Assembly (NCBI GenBank): GCA_947396885.1
Contig: OX377204.1
Coordinates: forward strand, 310,001 to 374,000
Direction of reading: 5' to 3'
Source: Heligmosomoides polygyrus polygyrus
Lineage: Eukaryota > Nematoda > Chromadorea > Rhabditida > Heligmosomidae
DNA: 64,000 nucleotides
Position 1 is the stretch's first letter. Every line of letters starts with the position of its first letter. The notes under the pieces are model-generated. The model was given only the letters and a program-made list of their open reading frames with translations, did no database searches and was not told the origin of the DNA. The translations under genes and the position numbers were made by a program. Positions 1-10,769 of the stretch are shown one piece after another.

Positions 1-351
1 CACGAGCGGCCCGTCAACGTACCCACATTCAGCGTTGCTACGCGGGTCCTGCTTACGTTACGGGACTTTCGGACTAGCTCAGTTGCCCCCCGATGCCGTC
101 CTCGCACCAGGGACCCTCCCATACTTCTCACACTCGCCGGGCTTTGCGAGTGCGCGTCGGCTCCCGCGGACGCCGTAGCATCATCTCGAAAAACATGAAC
201 TGACATACACCCATACGATGTGACATTGGGTTGTTCGTAGGCCGGCCTGTCACCAGGGCCTGTCGCCTGCATTCGAATGTCCGTGCTTGGCTTAGCTCGC
301 AGAGGCGAGCAGTTTCCAGTGGCACCACGAGGAGGAACGGACATCGCCACC
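1..351 (-). mobile_element. RTE-type LINE family A, 5' end fragment (cut by window edge)
   Basis: Read on the minus strand, this stretch matches the 5' region of the longer LINE at 52946-53296 almost throughout. Shared landmarks are the GAGGAACGGACAT block, the GCCGGCGAGTGTGAG block and the start of the endonuclease reading frame near the window edge. The rest of the element, if present, lies left of the window. It abuts a mariner copy at about 352, so one of the two probably inserted beside or into the other. No intact ORF is left here. Confidence 0.75.
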
Positions 352-1271
352 ACCAGGCTGTCCAATACTCCTGTCCGAAAATTTTCAAAATTCTATAATT
401 TTCCTTGAAAGTGCTATAATATCAGGCAAGTGTAAAAACCTTTTAGAAGGTTCTCCCAGAGTTCCACGCTAGGGGGTATATAAGGCGCAGTCGCCGCGTC
501 TAGCTACCAGTACAAGCTAAAATGGACCAAGGTCGAATTCGTACGTTCGTGTACTACGAGTGTCGCGCAAGGAGTTTCTCGAGGACCTGGTCACTGGGGG
601 TGAGAGCTGAGTGTTGTCCGCATCGCAAGGAGTTTCTCGAGGACCTGGTCACTGGGGGTGAGAGCTGCGTCCTCTACGACAACGTCGCCCGCCGTGCCGT
701 CTGGATCCCACACGGAGAAGAGCCGGCGACGACGCCGAAAGCCGACCTGCACCCGCTGAAGATCATGCTCTGCTGCTGGTGGGACGTCAAAGGCATGCTG
801 TACTTCGAGCTGCTCCCGCAAGGCAGGACGGTCACCGCCTCCATCTACACCGATCAGCTCGAGAAACTAGCCGCCGCCGTCCGAGAAAAGCGTCCCCGAC
901 GGGCCTCGGTCCACCTGCTGCACGACAACGCGCGCCCCCACGTGGCGACACTCGGCTGGGAGACGGTTGCCCATCCGCCGTATTCCCCGGACCTCGCCCC
1001 CTCCGACTTCCACTTGTTCCGTCCGCTAAAGCACCATTTGGCCGGAAGAAAATTCACCAACTACGACAACCTCAAATCCGACATCGCGGACTTCTTCGAG
1101 TCGCAGCCCCCGGAGTTCTGGGCGAAGTGCATCGGCGACCATCCCAATCGATGGACCACTGTTTTGGATAACTGTGGTGATCATATTGTTGATTATACTT
1201 GTTTTTCAATAAAGTTGAAAAAAATTAAAAATGGCGAAATTTTCGGACAAGAATTATTGGACAGCTTGGTA
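352..1271 (+). mobile_element. mariner DNA transposon, internally deleted
   Basis: The ends carry related inverted repeats of about 30 bp: CCAGGCTGTCCAATACTCC at the left, and the reverse complement of GAATTATTGGACAGCTTGG at the right, each followed inward by GTCCGAAAATTT. A TA follows the right end, as expected of Tc1/mariner targets; the left flank is degraded. The element is about 0.9 kb against a usual 1.3 kb, because the middle of the transposase gene is missing. Confidence 0.7.
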
Positions 1272-1298
1272 CAACCAGCTATGTCGACTGCTGGATGA
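522..1298 (+). pseudogene. mariner transposase, deleted and missing a catalytic Asp
   Basis: The product resembles mariner transposases, which cut and paste DNA at TA sites using a DD34D triad. The first 16 residues (MDQGRIRTFVYYECRA) match the usual N-terminus, then the frame jumps to the catalytic core, so most of the helix-turn-helix domain is gone. HDNARPH and YSPDLAPSDFHLF supply the second and third Asp. The first catalytic Asp, normally in TGDE, reads TGGE. A 44-bp block is duplicated at 566-609 and 624-667 with a 58-bp shift, which is not a multiple of three. The transposase is therefore almost certainly inactive. The frame runs past the right inverted repeat to a stop at 1298; the last 9 or so codons are not transposase. 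Confidence 0.8.
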
Positions 1299-2145
1299 TG
1301 GCTCCTTTTCCCGCACTACTCATCTTCTAGCACGGTTGCGCAATAATCGTTGGAGTAGAATGCACTGAGTCTGATGATACATAAAGAAAAGGTGTCTATT
1401 GCCTTGCCGACAGGTAGTCACAGTAGGCGGAGTGCTTATCGAACGCGATCGTGCGCCAAACATCGACAATGGATTACTCCGATCGTTTTATTTTCTTCTT
1501 TGGGCCTCTTACCGTCATTGCAGTAAAGAACTGGTTTTACTATATAGAATAGTATAGCAGGATATGGTGGCGCACTATCTTTAGAACTGCACCTATGACA
1601 CCCGTCCGCCCTCTGTCGCATGAACACGATTTATTCTCCGATGTACCCGTTCTCTACAAGGGACACCAAGTGAGGGTTCCAATCCCAAGTGATTAATCTC
1701 CAGAGACATAAAATTAATCGGCATTTGTCCACCGGTCGATACCGTTTACTGACCGACGGCAGTAATACTTCTCTGATTCATGTAGTCGTTCTCCCTGCCC
1801 CCCCCCCTCCCCTCCCACCTTACCCATGTGCCGGCAAAGGAACGGCTGAGAGTAAAGCACGCGCACGCTCGCTACACGAAGCCTTTAAAAGGTCATCTGA
1901 AAATTCGACGCATGCTATGCAAAGCCCTATCGTTGCACGTCTTCTTGGAACTGGAAGCACGTTGTACGACGTCTGGGTCACGTGTTCCGTACGCATGCTG
2001 CGCAACGTTTGTGACACATTTGCTGAGTACCGAAGCAAATGTCACAATGTTGTCACGACGTCTATGACACGCATTCCTCATCCCGCGACATACGTTGGAA
2101 GATATTGTGAGAAAATGCTGATCTCTCCTTACTGGTCCTCCCTTA
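1299..2145. other. no gene recognised
   Basis: Non-repetitive AT-rich sequence with a C-rich tract near 1795-1825. Overlapping short ORFs occur in several frames but none has family motifs or convincing splice sites. Confidence 0.5.
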
Positions 2146-2147
2146 AT

Positions 2148-2765
2148 GTTGCTATAGACGAGTGGTTTGTTCAGCGTAGCCAAGATTGGTACAACTCTTT
2201 ATTGCCGCTTACGTTTCGGCGTCGTCGCCTTCTTCAGAGCCTGGAAAAGTCGAAGTCATCTGAGAAGCTACCCTCCCAAATGCCACTTCGTCCTGCAGGA
2301 ACCCATCAAAAAGGCTAAGAGACTACGAAAACGATGCCGAAAGGAGTCGAAAACATGGCTAACCTTAGATGTGGACAAAAGGCGTCCACCGTCACCCTGG
2401 CTGGACGAAAGATGGGTGAATGTAGGGGAGGGTAGCTTCTCAGATGACTTCGACTTTTCCAGGCTCTGAAGAAGGCGACGACGCCGAAACGTAAGCCGCA
2501 ATAAAGAGTTGTACCAATCTTGGCTATGCTGAACAAACCACTCGTCTATAGCAACATGAAGCTGCATTTTGCGGACTACTGCCTACAGCATCCCCGAGCC
2601 GCAGCCGGAACAATTCGATCTCCACAGAGTTATTGCGTGCAATTTGCGAGTGATTGCGCCTACTCGCTCTGAAGAAGGCGACGACGCCGAAACGTAAGCC
2701 GCAATAAAGAGTTGTACCAATCTTGGCTACGCTGAACAAACTACTCGTCTATAGCAACATCAAGG
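2148..2765. repeat. inverted and repeated retroposon-like tail sequence
   Basis: A block of about 100 bp that includes GCAATAAAGAGTTGTACCAA and GACGCCGAAACGTAAGCC occurs three times: inverted at about 2148-2242, and direct at 2462-2563 and 2666-2765. The first two are extended by an inverted match (2241-2277 with 2426-2465), giving a hairpin with about 150 bp of loop. A diverged relative lies at about 60300-60410. Each copy holds CTGAAGA, then a short GC stem, then GAAAC. No coding capacity is attributable to it. It could be the terminal part of a Penelope-like or other retroelement. Confidence 0.65.
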
Positions 2766-3631
2766 ATGCCAAGGTTCATCGAGAGTCGAACATGGAAGGT
2801 CCTCCCTTATTTTACCGGTTTCCTTACTGATGTCTCTTATTCCTCTGAATCACGACGCCCATTGGACGACGGCTTTGGGAGGTCTTCTGAATCCCTACGC
2901 ACGACTGAACGTGAATTGGTGAACTTGTCTTTAGCTGCATAAACATTGTATTCTGAGCAAATAAACAGAACTGCCATTGTTCCTTGCCCTTTGCATCCTA
3001 GAATAATCACGTGTTTTCCTAATTGTATGATATATCTTTACATCATCCCCATACATTTTTATAGAAATTCCAAGATTTTGAATTAGCTTTGCTAAGTCAT
3101 TCATAAAGATTCTGAAAAGACTTGGTGAGAGAACTGCCCCTGATGTACTCCGCTTGTGGTAGGCTTAAGTTCAGAAAATTCAGAAAAAAATCAGAAATCT
3201 AATTTGACTTGGAACGTTCGGCCGGACAGATATTCAGCGATGTATTTGACAAGAATCGGATGAAACTCCAACTTCTCTAGTTCTCTGTCTGGGATCCCCG
3301 ACTCATTCTACCCCAAAGGCACATCATGAGGACCGACTGTATGGGTATTTGTTCTAGCTCAATTCTGTACGTACCTCTTCTACCATCTCTGTAGTATAGT
3401 CCACGTGGGTCCTTCGTTTCGTACTCATCTTGTGACTCATCGGAGCGAATTGTTTACGGTAAATGTGATTGCTCACACGTTTGCCTTTCTGCAGACGTTG
3501 GAGTCAGCGCTCTGGTAAGAACGTATGCGCCTTTTATTTGTTCCGGTGTGGCGGCTGCAAAACATCTTCGACGACGCCATGTTCTCCATGTGCTCTACAT
3601 TTCCATTTTCGCTTGATATTTGTTCAGCATG
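2766..3631. other. no gene recognised
   Basis: AT-rich unique sequence. The part at about 2850-2900 has the phrase GGTCTTCTGAATCCC that recurs around 61.8 kb. I see no ORF with family motifs. Confidence 0.45.
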
Positions 3632-3932
3632 AGGCGAGTGTAGCGCAGTCGGAGGAGGCGCGACTGTCGCGTGCACCCGATACCAGGTTCCTGGTTCGGA
3701 TTTCCCGCCTAGGCCAACCAAGCCTTCCATCCCTCCGGGGTCGGTGAATTGGTACCAGACTTGTCTGGGAAGGATAGAGCGCTGACTTGTTCATCGGCTG
3801 GCCACCGCAAGTCATTGTATGGCCAAATACGCATTCATGTCGCCTCCACGACATCCCGTAGAAGTAGAATGCGCTGGCGCATCCCAGAAGGGATTGAGCA
3901 ACGCCGTCCTTTATCCTTTATCCTTTATTTAT
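3632..3932 (+). mobile_element. tRNA-derived SINE, full-length copy 1
   Basis: This is the reference copy of the family. The head has a pol III A box (TAGCGCAGTCGG at 3641, a perfect match to TRGYNNARNNGG) and a B-box-like GGTTCGGATTTCC. The body holds CCAGACTTGTCTGGGAAGG and GTAGAAGTAGAATGCG, and the 3' end is a short run of TTTATCC repeats. Full copies are about 290 bp. The TTCAGC flanking each side may be a short target duplication. ORFs across it are shadows of the repeat. Confidence 0.85.
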
Positions 3933-3991
3933 TCAGCTGCCTGATGTCTTCTAGAGCGAAAGGAAGCTAGAACTTCATATATTCCTTAACC

Positions 3992-3992
<1 letters not shown>

Positions 3993-4034
<42 letters not shown>
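3993..4034. repeat. (TA)n microsatellite
   Basis: About 21 uninterrupted TA dinucleotides, between a SINE and a LINE fragment. Confidence 0.95.
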
Positions 4035-4037
<3 letters not shown>

Positions 4038-4128
4038 CGTAGCCAGAATTTTGGAAACGAAACTGACATGGTAGCCGAACAACCTGTGTCGACTATTTTT
4101 TCATGGTTCACGTAGCTTATTTCTTCAC

Positions 4129-5340
4129 CTCTTTCACCTGTCACCTGTCGCCGTATTGGGCCTCGAGTCGCTCAGGGCCCCAGCATTGTCTCCATGCGTC
4201 CACATCGCGTGCCAAAGTGTTCCTGTGGATCCTCCCCTCTCGACGGATATGAAGATCGTTATATGGTTCGTTTAGAGACTTTAGGAATCCGATCAACACG
4301 TTGGCAACCGTGCTGGTGTTCCTTTGACATCCCCGGAATCCCCTCGTCCAGCTATGTAGTGTCTGCGAAGCGCACTGTATGGCCGGCCCACCTAATTTTC
4401 GACGACTTCGCCCATGCGACAGCGTCTCTGATGCTCTAACGTCGACGAAGCTCGGACCGCGGGGTACTCTCAATTTCCTGAACCGTGTAACTCAGAGCAA
4501 TGTATTCTCCATTTATTACAAGAGGCAGTTCTCTACGGAGTCATAGGCGGCGTGAAGAGGCGGTATTTTCTCGTCTCGGTCAGTCCGATGACGTCGGACT
4601 TGATCTTCGTGCCTTGCCTCGTTAGTTCCTCGACGGATGCTTCCGATACGAGCGTGCGAGCCTTGAAAGTACAGGGGCCGGATTCATCAAAGTTACTGCA
4701 GTAACTTTAACGGAGAATTGTAAGCAAAAAGCTCAGATAACGTGGATTATCAAGCAATATGGTGAGCGATAAGCCACGTTACCTGAGCTTTTCGCTAACG
4801 ATTCTCCGTCAAAGTTACTGCAGTAACTTTGATGAATCCGGCCCCAGATCATCATCTTAGTCCTTCTCAATTTGCGCAGGCTGGTTAGGCCCTGAGATTT
4901 GAGCAGCCTCTTCGTACTCGTCCTTCCCATCGCTGCAGAAATGGGGGCTCTTTCGTGGTCAGGGGATGAGGCCCTTTAGTGCTGCTGTGTTTGACTGGAT
5001 TACACTACACACGCGAAGTCAAACTCCGTCGTGTGGGCGAGGAACTCCGGGCAGCCAGCCTGACTGCCTGAAGGGACGGGGTGAGAGTTGAGGCGGCCTC
5101 GAATCGCCTTACATGTACTCCCAGTCTACCGAGTGCAAGCTTTTGGCCGGGCCGACACAGTTACAATCCGCACAGTCACGGACACATCCACGCACACTGT
5201 GCATGAACATGCCGGTCCCACGCACAAGGAACAAGGAAGAGCAAGGCGCCCATCCCATGCATCCCATCTGCGTCTTTGGGCTGTACACGGTCGCATTTGG
5301 TTCGCTGTTCGTTCCCCTATCCACCACCTAGGGACCAGCC
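4129..5340 (-). mobile_element. RTE-type LINE family B, internally deleted copy
   Basis: Read on minus, 5340-4931 looks like a GC-rich leader. 4930-4530 gives an endonuclease start (MGRTSTKRLL, then ARTLVSEASVEEL and IGLTETRK after an inserted MITE). The reading then jumps at about 4490 to the pol C-terminal region seen in the other family B copies, so the reverse transcriptase is deleted. The element ends in a tail of AGGTGA-type repeats (4129-4150). The other family B copies are at about 45560-46110 and 57885-58235, both minus. Confidence 0.7.
4675..4845. mobile_element. palindromic MITE inserted in LINE B
   Basis: A 171-bp element whose two halves are near-perfect inverted repeats starting GGGGCCGGATTCATCAAAGT, each with an internal CAAAGTTACTGCAGTAACTT-type palindrome. 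The LINE B endonuclease frame resumes on the other side, so the MITE arrived after the LINE. I could not settle the target duplication, so the superfamily is open (hAT-like if the true end is CAGGGGCC; PIF-like otherwise). Confidence 0.75.
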
Positions 5341-5344
5341 GAGT

Positions 5345-6370
5345 TCCCCGAGACTGAGACGGTCTGAGAACTCTCTACCAAAAGAGTCCGTAGAGTATCT
5401 AAAGAGGGAGATCCGTGGAAAGCATCTGTTTTGCCTTCTGACAATGCTGAACTATGGTCTGCAGCTCGACTGCATATCAGACAATAGGGCGAAGACTTGC
5501 CTTTAGTTAACGCTTGACCGGCATCAGTCACGTAAGGAGTAATTGGATGCGCTCTCCAACGCTTGAAATGCAAGTACTGGCACTGCTTAACAGTGGAGCC
5601 ACCTCACTAGCTGTTCCAGCTGGCTTCGCCTCATTTAATTGTCATCAGGATAATCGTTGGCTAACTCTTCCATGTAACCTCCCCACAGGCCTTGTTCACT
5701 TCGTCTCTTAGCACTACTGTTACAGTTCCTTAGCACTGACAACGAGATCCCAGTTGTAAGATTCTGTGCTCGTTCAAATTATCTACGGGAGAAGACTGTA
5801 GGCAGTCCAAAGCAGACACAATATTGACAGAAGGGGATCAATCCTAGTCGGTGGTGGGGAGGAGGCGACCGAACCCTAAAGAGGTACTTGCAATCCCGCT
5901 TCCATGCAAGAACAACTCCTGCCCTGAAACTGCCCGATAGCTTTCGAGAATTATCCTAGTCAGAGAGGGGCATTCCGACTTATTTCTTCAACACCAGTTT
6001 CAGAGTTAAAAATGAGCAACAATACAACGACAGCTTGCTGAACTGATTTATTGGTGGTCATTGTTTCGCAGCATTCTATCCTGGAAACGCTACCCTACGT
6101 GTGTTTACCTCACTTTTGTAGTGGTGCACCCTCCTCCGCTAGGACATATGGCGAAGAGGTGTTCCCTACACTGCCCTCAGAAAGAGGCGGAGCAAAGGGC
6201 GCGCCGAGGACGAGATGTCCGGGTCCCCGCAATCACATGAAGGCATCGCATTTCTAATCACTTCCCTTGACCTGGCAGCTCTGTCCTGAACAGGTTTCGT
6301 TCTTGAGACAAGAGTCAGAGTGCTGTACACCATATTTGGAGAAAACGACTTTCAGCTGCAGAGCAAAGGC
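5345..6370. other. no gene recognised
   Basis: Mixed-composition sequence with short ORFs only. Nothing matches the repeats described elsewhere in this window and I see no coding motif. Confidence 0.4.
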
Positions 6371-6375
6371 TTTCT

Positions 6376-6657
6376 TCATGTCCCGCCATTGCTTAATACT
6401 AAGGCGTCGTCCGCATTTTCCGATAAGTACAACAACATCTTAACGAGATTTCTCATGACTAGAAAGTTAGCCAATATGAGGAGAATTGTTTGATCCTTTG
6501 AAATGAGAGGACAGTGACCGGTTTTACGCACAATTTCAGATACTCGTTTTTCAGATTTCAATGTAGAGACCACCGACTCTTGACCGGAATCACCCATAGT
6601 CTCTCGTTGTAGCGCAAATTTGAAGAATCCACCTCCTCCTCTCAACTGTCTCCACAA
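6376..6657 (-). CDS. weak candidate host exon
   Basis: An open frame containing a plausible start at MGDSGQESVVSTLKSEKR, followed by a mixed charged and hydrophobic stretch (TILLILANFLVMRNL). It is unlike the repeat families in the window, and lies just downstream, on minus, of a cluster of four GC boxes. I recognise no domain and see no strong splice signal. It may be chance. Confidence 0.2.
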   Translation of the reverse strand: MWRQLRGGGGFFKFALQRETMGDSGQESVVSTLKSEKRVSEIVRKTGHCPLISKDQTILLILANFLVMRNLVKMLLYLSENADDALVLSNGGT

Positions 6658-6790
6658 CCGAACTGACTAAAAATTGAATTCGGATTTCCCCATGAGATGC
6701 ACTCCTCAATAGTCTTCTATCAGCTGTTAGGTTTTTGGACGACGTCACGCCAATAACGATGGTTTCGCGCGCCGCAAACTTGTCCAAATA

Positions 6791-6828
6791 GGGCGGCGCG
6801 AGTGGGGCGGGAAGTGGGCGGCGGGCGG
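6791..6828. promoter_or_regulatory. cluster of four GC boxes
   Basis: GGGCGG occurs at 6791, 6805, 6816 and 6823 within 38 bp, in otherwise AT-rich DNA and at the edge of a CpG-richer stretch (about 6780-7130). This is the binding core of Sp1/KLF-type zinc-finger factors. It could mark a host promoter for either strand; candidate ORFs lie on the minus strand on both sides. No TATA box or start-site evidence is visible. Confidence 0.4.
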
Positions 6829-7037
6829 GATCGTGTAGGGAACGAACCCTCCGGACATATTCGTCTCAGTCAACAGCACAGGATTACAAGTGTAGCTCTT
6901 ACGCCGGAAACAGAGTCTTGCTAGACCGCACCGCGATCTCGTCCATTTCTCAATATCGTGGTGGGACCCATGCCGTCACTGTGGTGAGAGTTGCACCGCG
7001 GACGAGTCGTCGCGATGCTGCATGCCGCGACGTGCCG

Positions 7038-7232
7038 CTAATGCAACCGCAGTTCTAGGCGGGATTCTGTCGCAGTGTCAGGCACTGCGACACTGTTCCG
7101 CTGAGGGGTGTGGTCCACTTCAAACCGTCTCGGCTGCGGAGTAGGACTAGAAAATTCTTCTTTTTTTTGATTTGATGAATTTTTTTGGGCGCTCTCATTT
7201 GTCGCTGACGAAGAAGTGGATGACGACGGCAT
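7038..7232 (-). CDS. weak candidate host exon, Ser-rich
   Basis: The translation starts MPSSSTSSSATNESAQKNSS and continues with QKKEEFSSP and DHTPQRNSVAV. This hydrophilic, disordered composition is typical of a real N-terminus rather than a repeat shadow. No known domain. The sequence is in the CpG-richer stretch beside the GC boxes. Low confidence. Confidence 0.25.
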   Translation of the reverse strand: MPSSSTSSSATNESAQKNSSNQKKEEFSSPTPQPRRFEVDHTPQRNSVAVPDTATESRLELRLH

Positions 7233-7444
7233 TGCACCCTATGAAGCTGTCCCTCTAGACAGTTCCACAGTACGCAGCATTGCGTACAGTAATCCTGTTG
7301 CGGCATCTTGCCTCGTCAAAAGCCGCCAGGTTCATTTCGGCATTGCGACATGCCGGCCGCAAAACCCTATATCCGGTCTTAGTGATCGTTTAGTGTGCAC
7401 GTGATGCACGACGTGATGTTATTTTTTAAATAATGTTATAAATT

Positions 7445-7772
7445 AGGTTGTCCGGAAAGTTCTCAGCGTTTTGATTTGAACCGCCTTATCTTTCTCAAAT
7501 CGCATCGGATTTAGTTCTTCTTCTTCTTTAGCGTCTGTCCCGCTTCGTAACGGATCCGCTATTCTGGTGTCATGACGCCATCTTTCTCGATTCAGTGCTA
7601 AGTCAGGGTGGACACGGCAATCTTCAGGTCCCATATGTTACGTATCAGACCGTAGCGACGTCCGTTCCTTCATGTGGTGCCACTGGAAGCTGCATGCTCT
7701 GCAAGCTGAGCTAGTCACAGACACTCGACTGCAGGCGACAGTCCCTTGTGTCACCTCTCGATTAGGCTTGGT
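7445..7772. mobile_element. composite of mariner end and two LINE A scraps
   Basis: 7445-7500 begins TTAGGTTGTCCGGAAAGTTC, a mariner-type terminal repeat with no partner nearby. 7515-7637 (minus) matches the 3' end of LINE A (compare 55905-56045), including the GAA-rich tail. 7640-7772 (plus) matches LINE A 5' sequence (compare 52950-53070, GTCCGTTCCTTCATGTGGTG). Three fragments side by side indicate repeated insertion or rearrangement. Confidence 0.65.
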
Positions 7773-8104
7773 TGTATAATTTTTTTTCAAACGAATGCCT
7801 CCAGCTGCCTACCAACAAATAATTGCTTGTGAAGCAACAGGACTCGCCCAGTTTACCAAGTTCTTTTCTTATGATGGAATTGTTGCCTCAGAAGTATGGA
7901 CGTTGAGTTTAATCTGCTTCATTTTCGAGACGAAAATCCTATTATTAAAAGGATTGGGTAAAATGAGTGGCCATGTTATTTCACAAACAATCATTTAATG
8001 GTACGCAGGTGAAGACATTCCTTGGAGAAGAACTTCAGAGGCCTCCCAACTTCTTCAGAGGTTTTTCGGACACAGCACCGACCTGCTCTGAGAATATCGT
8101 TTGT

Positions 8105-8392
8105 CTAAATATCCTGAATCCTGAACGCATCTGTACTAGTGGCCGACATTAGCCATGCATCCGCAGTGAGGGTTATATTTGGCTGAGATTGTTTTGCTCG
8201 TATGCACAACACCATAACCGCCGTCAGCCACATGGGCCCCACGACTGCTTCAGTTGCGCTCGAAATTGGTGTCGGCTGAGCGGTTTTGTTGTCCTCTTCA
8301 CTCACTTCAGCTACTCCGAGCTCCACCACTTCTGCTTCTCCATTGCAAACACACGCCAGCTGTCCACTCGTTCTCATTGTCGCTCTATTCAA
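8105..8392 (-). CDS. candidate host exon with a hydrophobic segment
   Basis: A 95-codon open frame, unrelated to the window's repeats. It has an acidic part (VAEVSEEDNKTAQPTP) followed by a hydrophobic stretch (VVGPMWLTAVMVLCI) that could be a membrane helix. No domain recognised and no strong splice site noted, so it could be chance. The surrounding 7776-8714 is otherwise featureless. Confidence 0.25.
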   Translation of the reverse strand: MNRATMRTSGQLACVCNGEAEVVELGVAEVSEEDNKTAQPTPISSATEAVVGPMWLTAVMVLCIRAKQSQPNITLTADAWLMSATSTDAFRIQDI

Positions 8393-8714
8393 TCAACTGA
8401 CGGCAGAGTCTGACGACAATTCTCTACCTATGAATGCGCTGCGCGTTTTATTCTCAATTCGCGTTTTATTCTGAATTCGTTTAAACTTCTGGTAAGCACA
8501 CCTGCAGCGCCAGACTTTTCCAACTTTTCCACCGAATCATAGATTGTTGTTTAGGGCTGTTTTATTTACGTTATTCGTCACCCTTTATGATTGTCGTTAC
8601 ACATTCATGCGTATTACAATGCTCTGACAATCCATATAGCTACGCCGAGGTGGACGTCTTCCATACATATATTAAGCTGGTGCATAATTTTTGTCCGTAA
8701 AAGAACATCTCTTT

Positions 8715-8998
8715 GGGCGCGTGTAGTGCAGTCGGAAGAGGTGCCGGCTGTCGCGTGCCTTCGGTACCAGGTCCCTGGTTCGGATTTCTCGACCAGGCCA
8801 ACCAATCCTTCCATGCCCCTGCGGTCGGTGAATCCATACCAAACTTGTCTGGGAAGGATAGAGCGCTGACTTGATCATTGGCTGGCCATCGCAAGTCATT
8901 CCATAGACCAAACACGCTTTTAAATCGGCTCCACGATACCCCGTAGAAGAGGAATGCGTGGCGCATCCCAAAAGGGATTGTGTACAGTTTATCCTTTA
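8715..8998 (+). mobile_element. tRNA-derived SINE, copy 2
   Basis: Head with TAGTGCAGTCGG (one change in the A box) and GGTTCGGATTTC, the full body, and an end at TTTATCC. A further 5' head scrap (GGGCGTGGCGCAATCGCTACC) follows at about 9006-9036. Confidence 0.8.
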
Positions 8999-9039
8999 AA
9001 AGATCAGACGAGGGCGTGGCGCAATCGCTACCACTCATA

Positions 9040-9879
9040 TATATAAAAAATTCCATCTTCTTGCGTTTTCATACGAGCTCCCATCGTCTTAGTACCTTTT
9101 TTGGAAGCAAATTTGTCGCCTTTCAAACAGTGCTTACATTTTTGGTGCACCTTGCATTAACTGGAAATCGTAGTAAAAAACACTGATCTGTTTAAAGCGC
9201 GCTACCAACTTCTTTTGATGAATTCGGGCCACATCTGCTCGTGATAAGCTTTGAATAACTCAATCGTCAATTTTTATTAGCTGCAATAACACATTTTGAA
9301 AACCCGAAAAAAAATTGGAGCGTTTCCCTATTCATCGACGAACATTTTTTTCGATTGAACATTTACTTTATTTAAGTCTAGAAAAGTTCTCTAGGAAGCA
9401 CGAACGATTTCTCATACGAATCTTTCGTCCTGTTGTTGGAATTTTGTAAGCGCCTTAACATCTCATGCTTTCTCTGAGCACATCCCCCGCCTTCCTGGCA
9501 ACCGGCATCCAGGAGGACCAGCTGTGTTTCGACGCTGTTCGATGCTGGACATGCTTTTCAAATGGCCGCCATTTTCAGCAACGACCATTAAATCGCCGCC
9601 GCCAGCTGCGGCGCATGCGTGACGAGGACTCGAAAATGAAATTTTCCGCTGTCAGCATCTCCCTGCAGCTGTCCGCGACCATTTGTCACGCTCATGCCCT
9701 GCATTGTTCGCTGAACTCAACCCGGGCGATTGAATCCCTCAAGAGACTGAAAAAAGGAAGTCGAACTGCAGGGCGGCGAAGGGAGTCACTGCAATATTGG
9801 GCCGCATGGGAAGCTTTTGTGGTTTCCCACTCTTGTATTCAAGTGATCCTAACTTCTTCCGTACTTCATCTTTTAGCCT
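9040..9879. other. no gene recognised
   Basis: AT-rich unique sequence to about 9460, then a more GC-rich part with a long plus-strand frame (9465-9941) that runs into the next SINE and has no recognisable domain. Confidence 0.4.
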
Positions 9880-10013
9880 GGGCGCGTTTAGCGCAGTCGG
9901 AGGAGGCGCCGGCTGTGCACCCCAATACCGGGTTTCCGTAGAAGTAGAATACGTGGCGTATCCCAAAAAGGGGATTGAGTAACACCGCCATTTATCTCTA
10001 TCTTTCATCTCTT
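9880..10013 (+). mobile_element. tRNA-derived SINE, internally deleted copy 3
   Basis: A good head (TTTAGCGCAGTCGGAGGAGG) is joined directly to the last third of the body (CCGTAGAAGTAGAATACGTG). About 160 bp of the middle is missing. Confidence 0.8.
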
Positions 10014-10152
10014 TAGACATGACATACGATGTTACGCTTGATATTTATTTGTCAATAAGGGCCACCAGTAAATACCCTCCATTGGTAAACAACTAAGATA
10101 GTGCAGTCACCAACGGTTGGAGGCCATTTTGGGTTGTTCCTATAGACTGTCT

Positions 10153-10330
10153 GTGTGCGTGGTGGCCCAGTCGGAGAAGGTACCACCTGTCACCTGCACT
10201 CGCACTCGCAGTCGAGGTTCTTTGTTCGAGATCGGCTCAGGCCAACCAATCCTTCCTTAACTTCCGTTGTCGGTGAACTGGAAGCACGCTTGTCTGGGAA
10301 GAATAACACGCTAACTATCTCACCCTTGGC
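10153..10330 (+). mobile_element. tRNA-derived SINE, diverged and 3'-truncated copy 4
   Basis: GGTGGCCCAGTCGGAGAAGG stands in for the A-box region. The AGGCCAACCAATCCTTCC and CTTGTCTGGGAAGAATA parts of the body follow, then homology stops. Confidence 0.65.
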
Positions 10331-10769
10331 TTACAGTACTTCAAAACCTCCTTCAAATGTACCTTCCAAAGGTATGTAGCTGCAGCGAAACAAAAAAGAA
10401 CAATAGTTGTAGAAGACGTTGTTTTCTGTGAAAAACGTTGTCGAGCTATGGCTATGGTAGAGGTTAGAGCTTAAGCTCAATGTAAGCCTAGTCGTTCGTA
10501 CGTCCCTTACTCCTCTTATGCCAAGAAACCACAAGTTCGCCTCTGTGTTCTTCGCGAAGTCTCTTATGAATCTTTGGTATCGGCTGGTCACCAAAAATCA
10601 TTTTATGGGTTTAGCGCACAGTCAACGTGTCTCCATATCGCGTCGCGAGCAGGTATTGCTTATCGGCTTTCCTTAGCCATGTCCCATCTTCTTACTTTTC
10701 CTTGCAGCAGCGTATTTTGAACAAATCACAACAGTACTAAGGATTTTGCAGTCACGACATCTTTATCTC

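Noticed and set aside
9465..9941. 158-codon plus ORF
   Set aside because: Its end is SINE sequence (LAQSEEAPAVH is a translated SINE head), and the rest lacks any motif.
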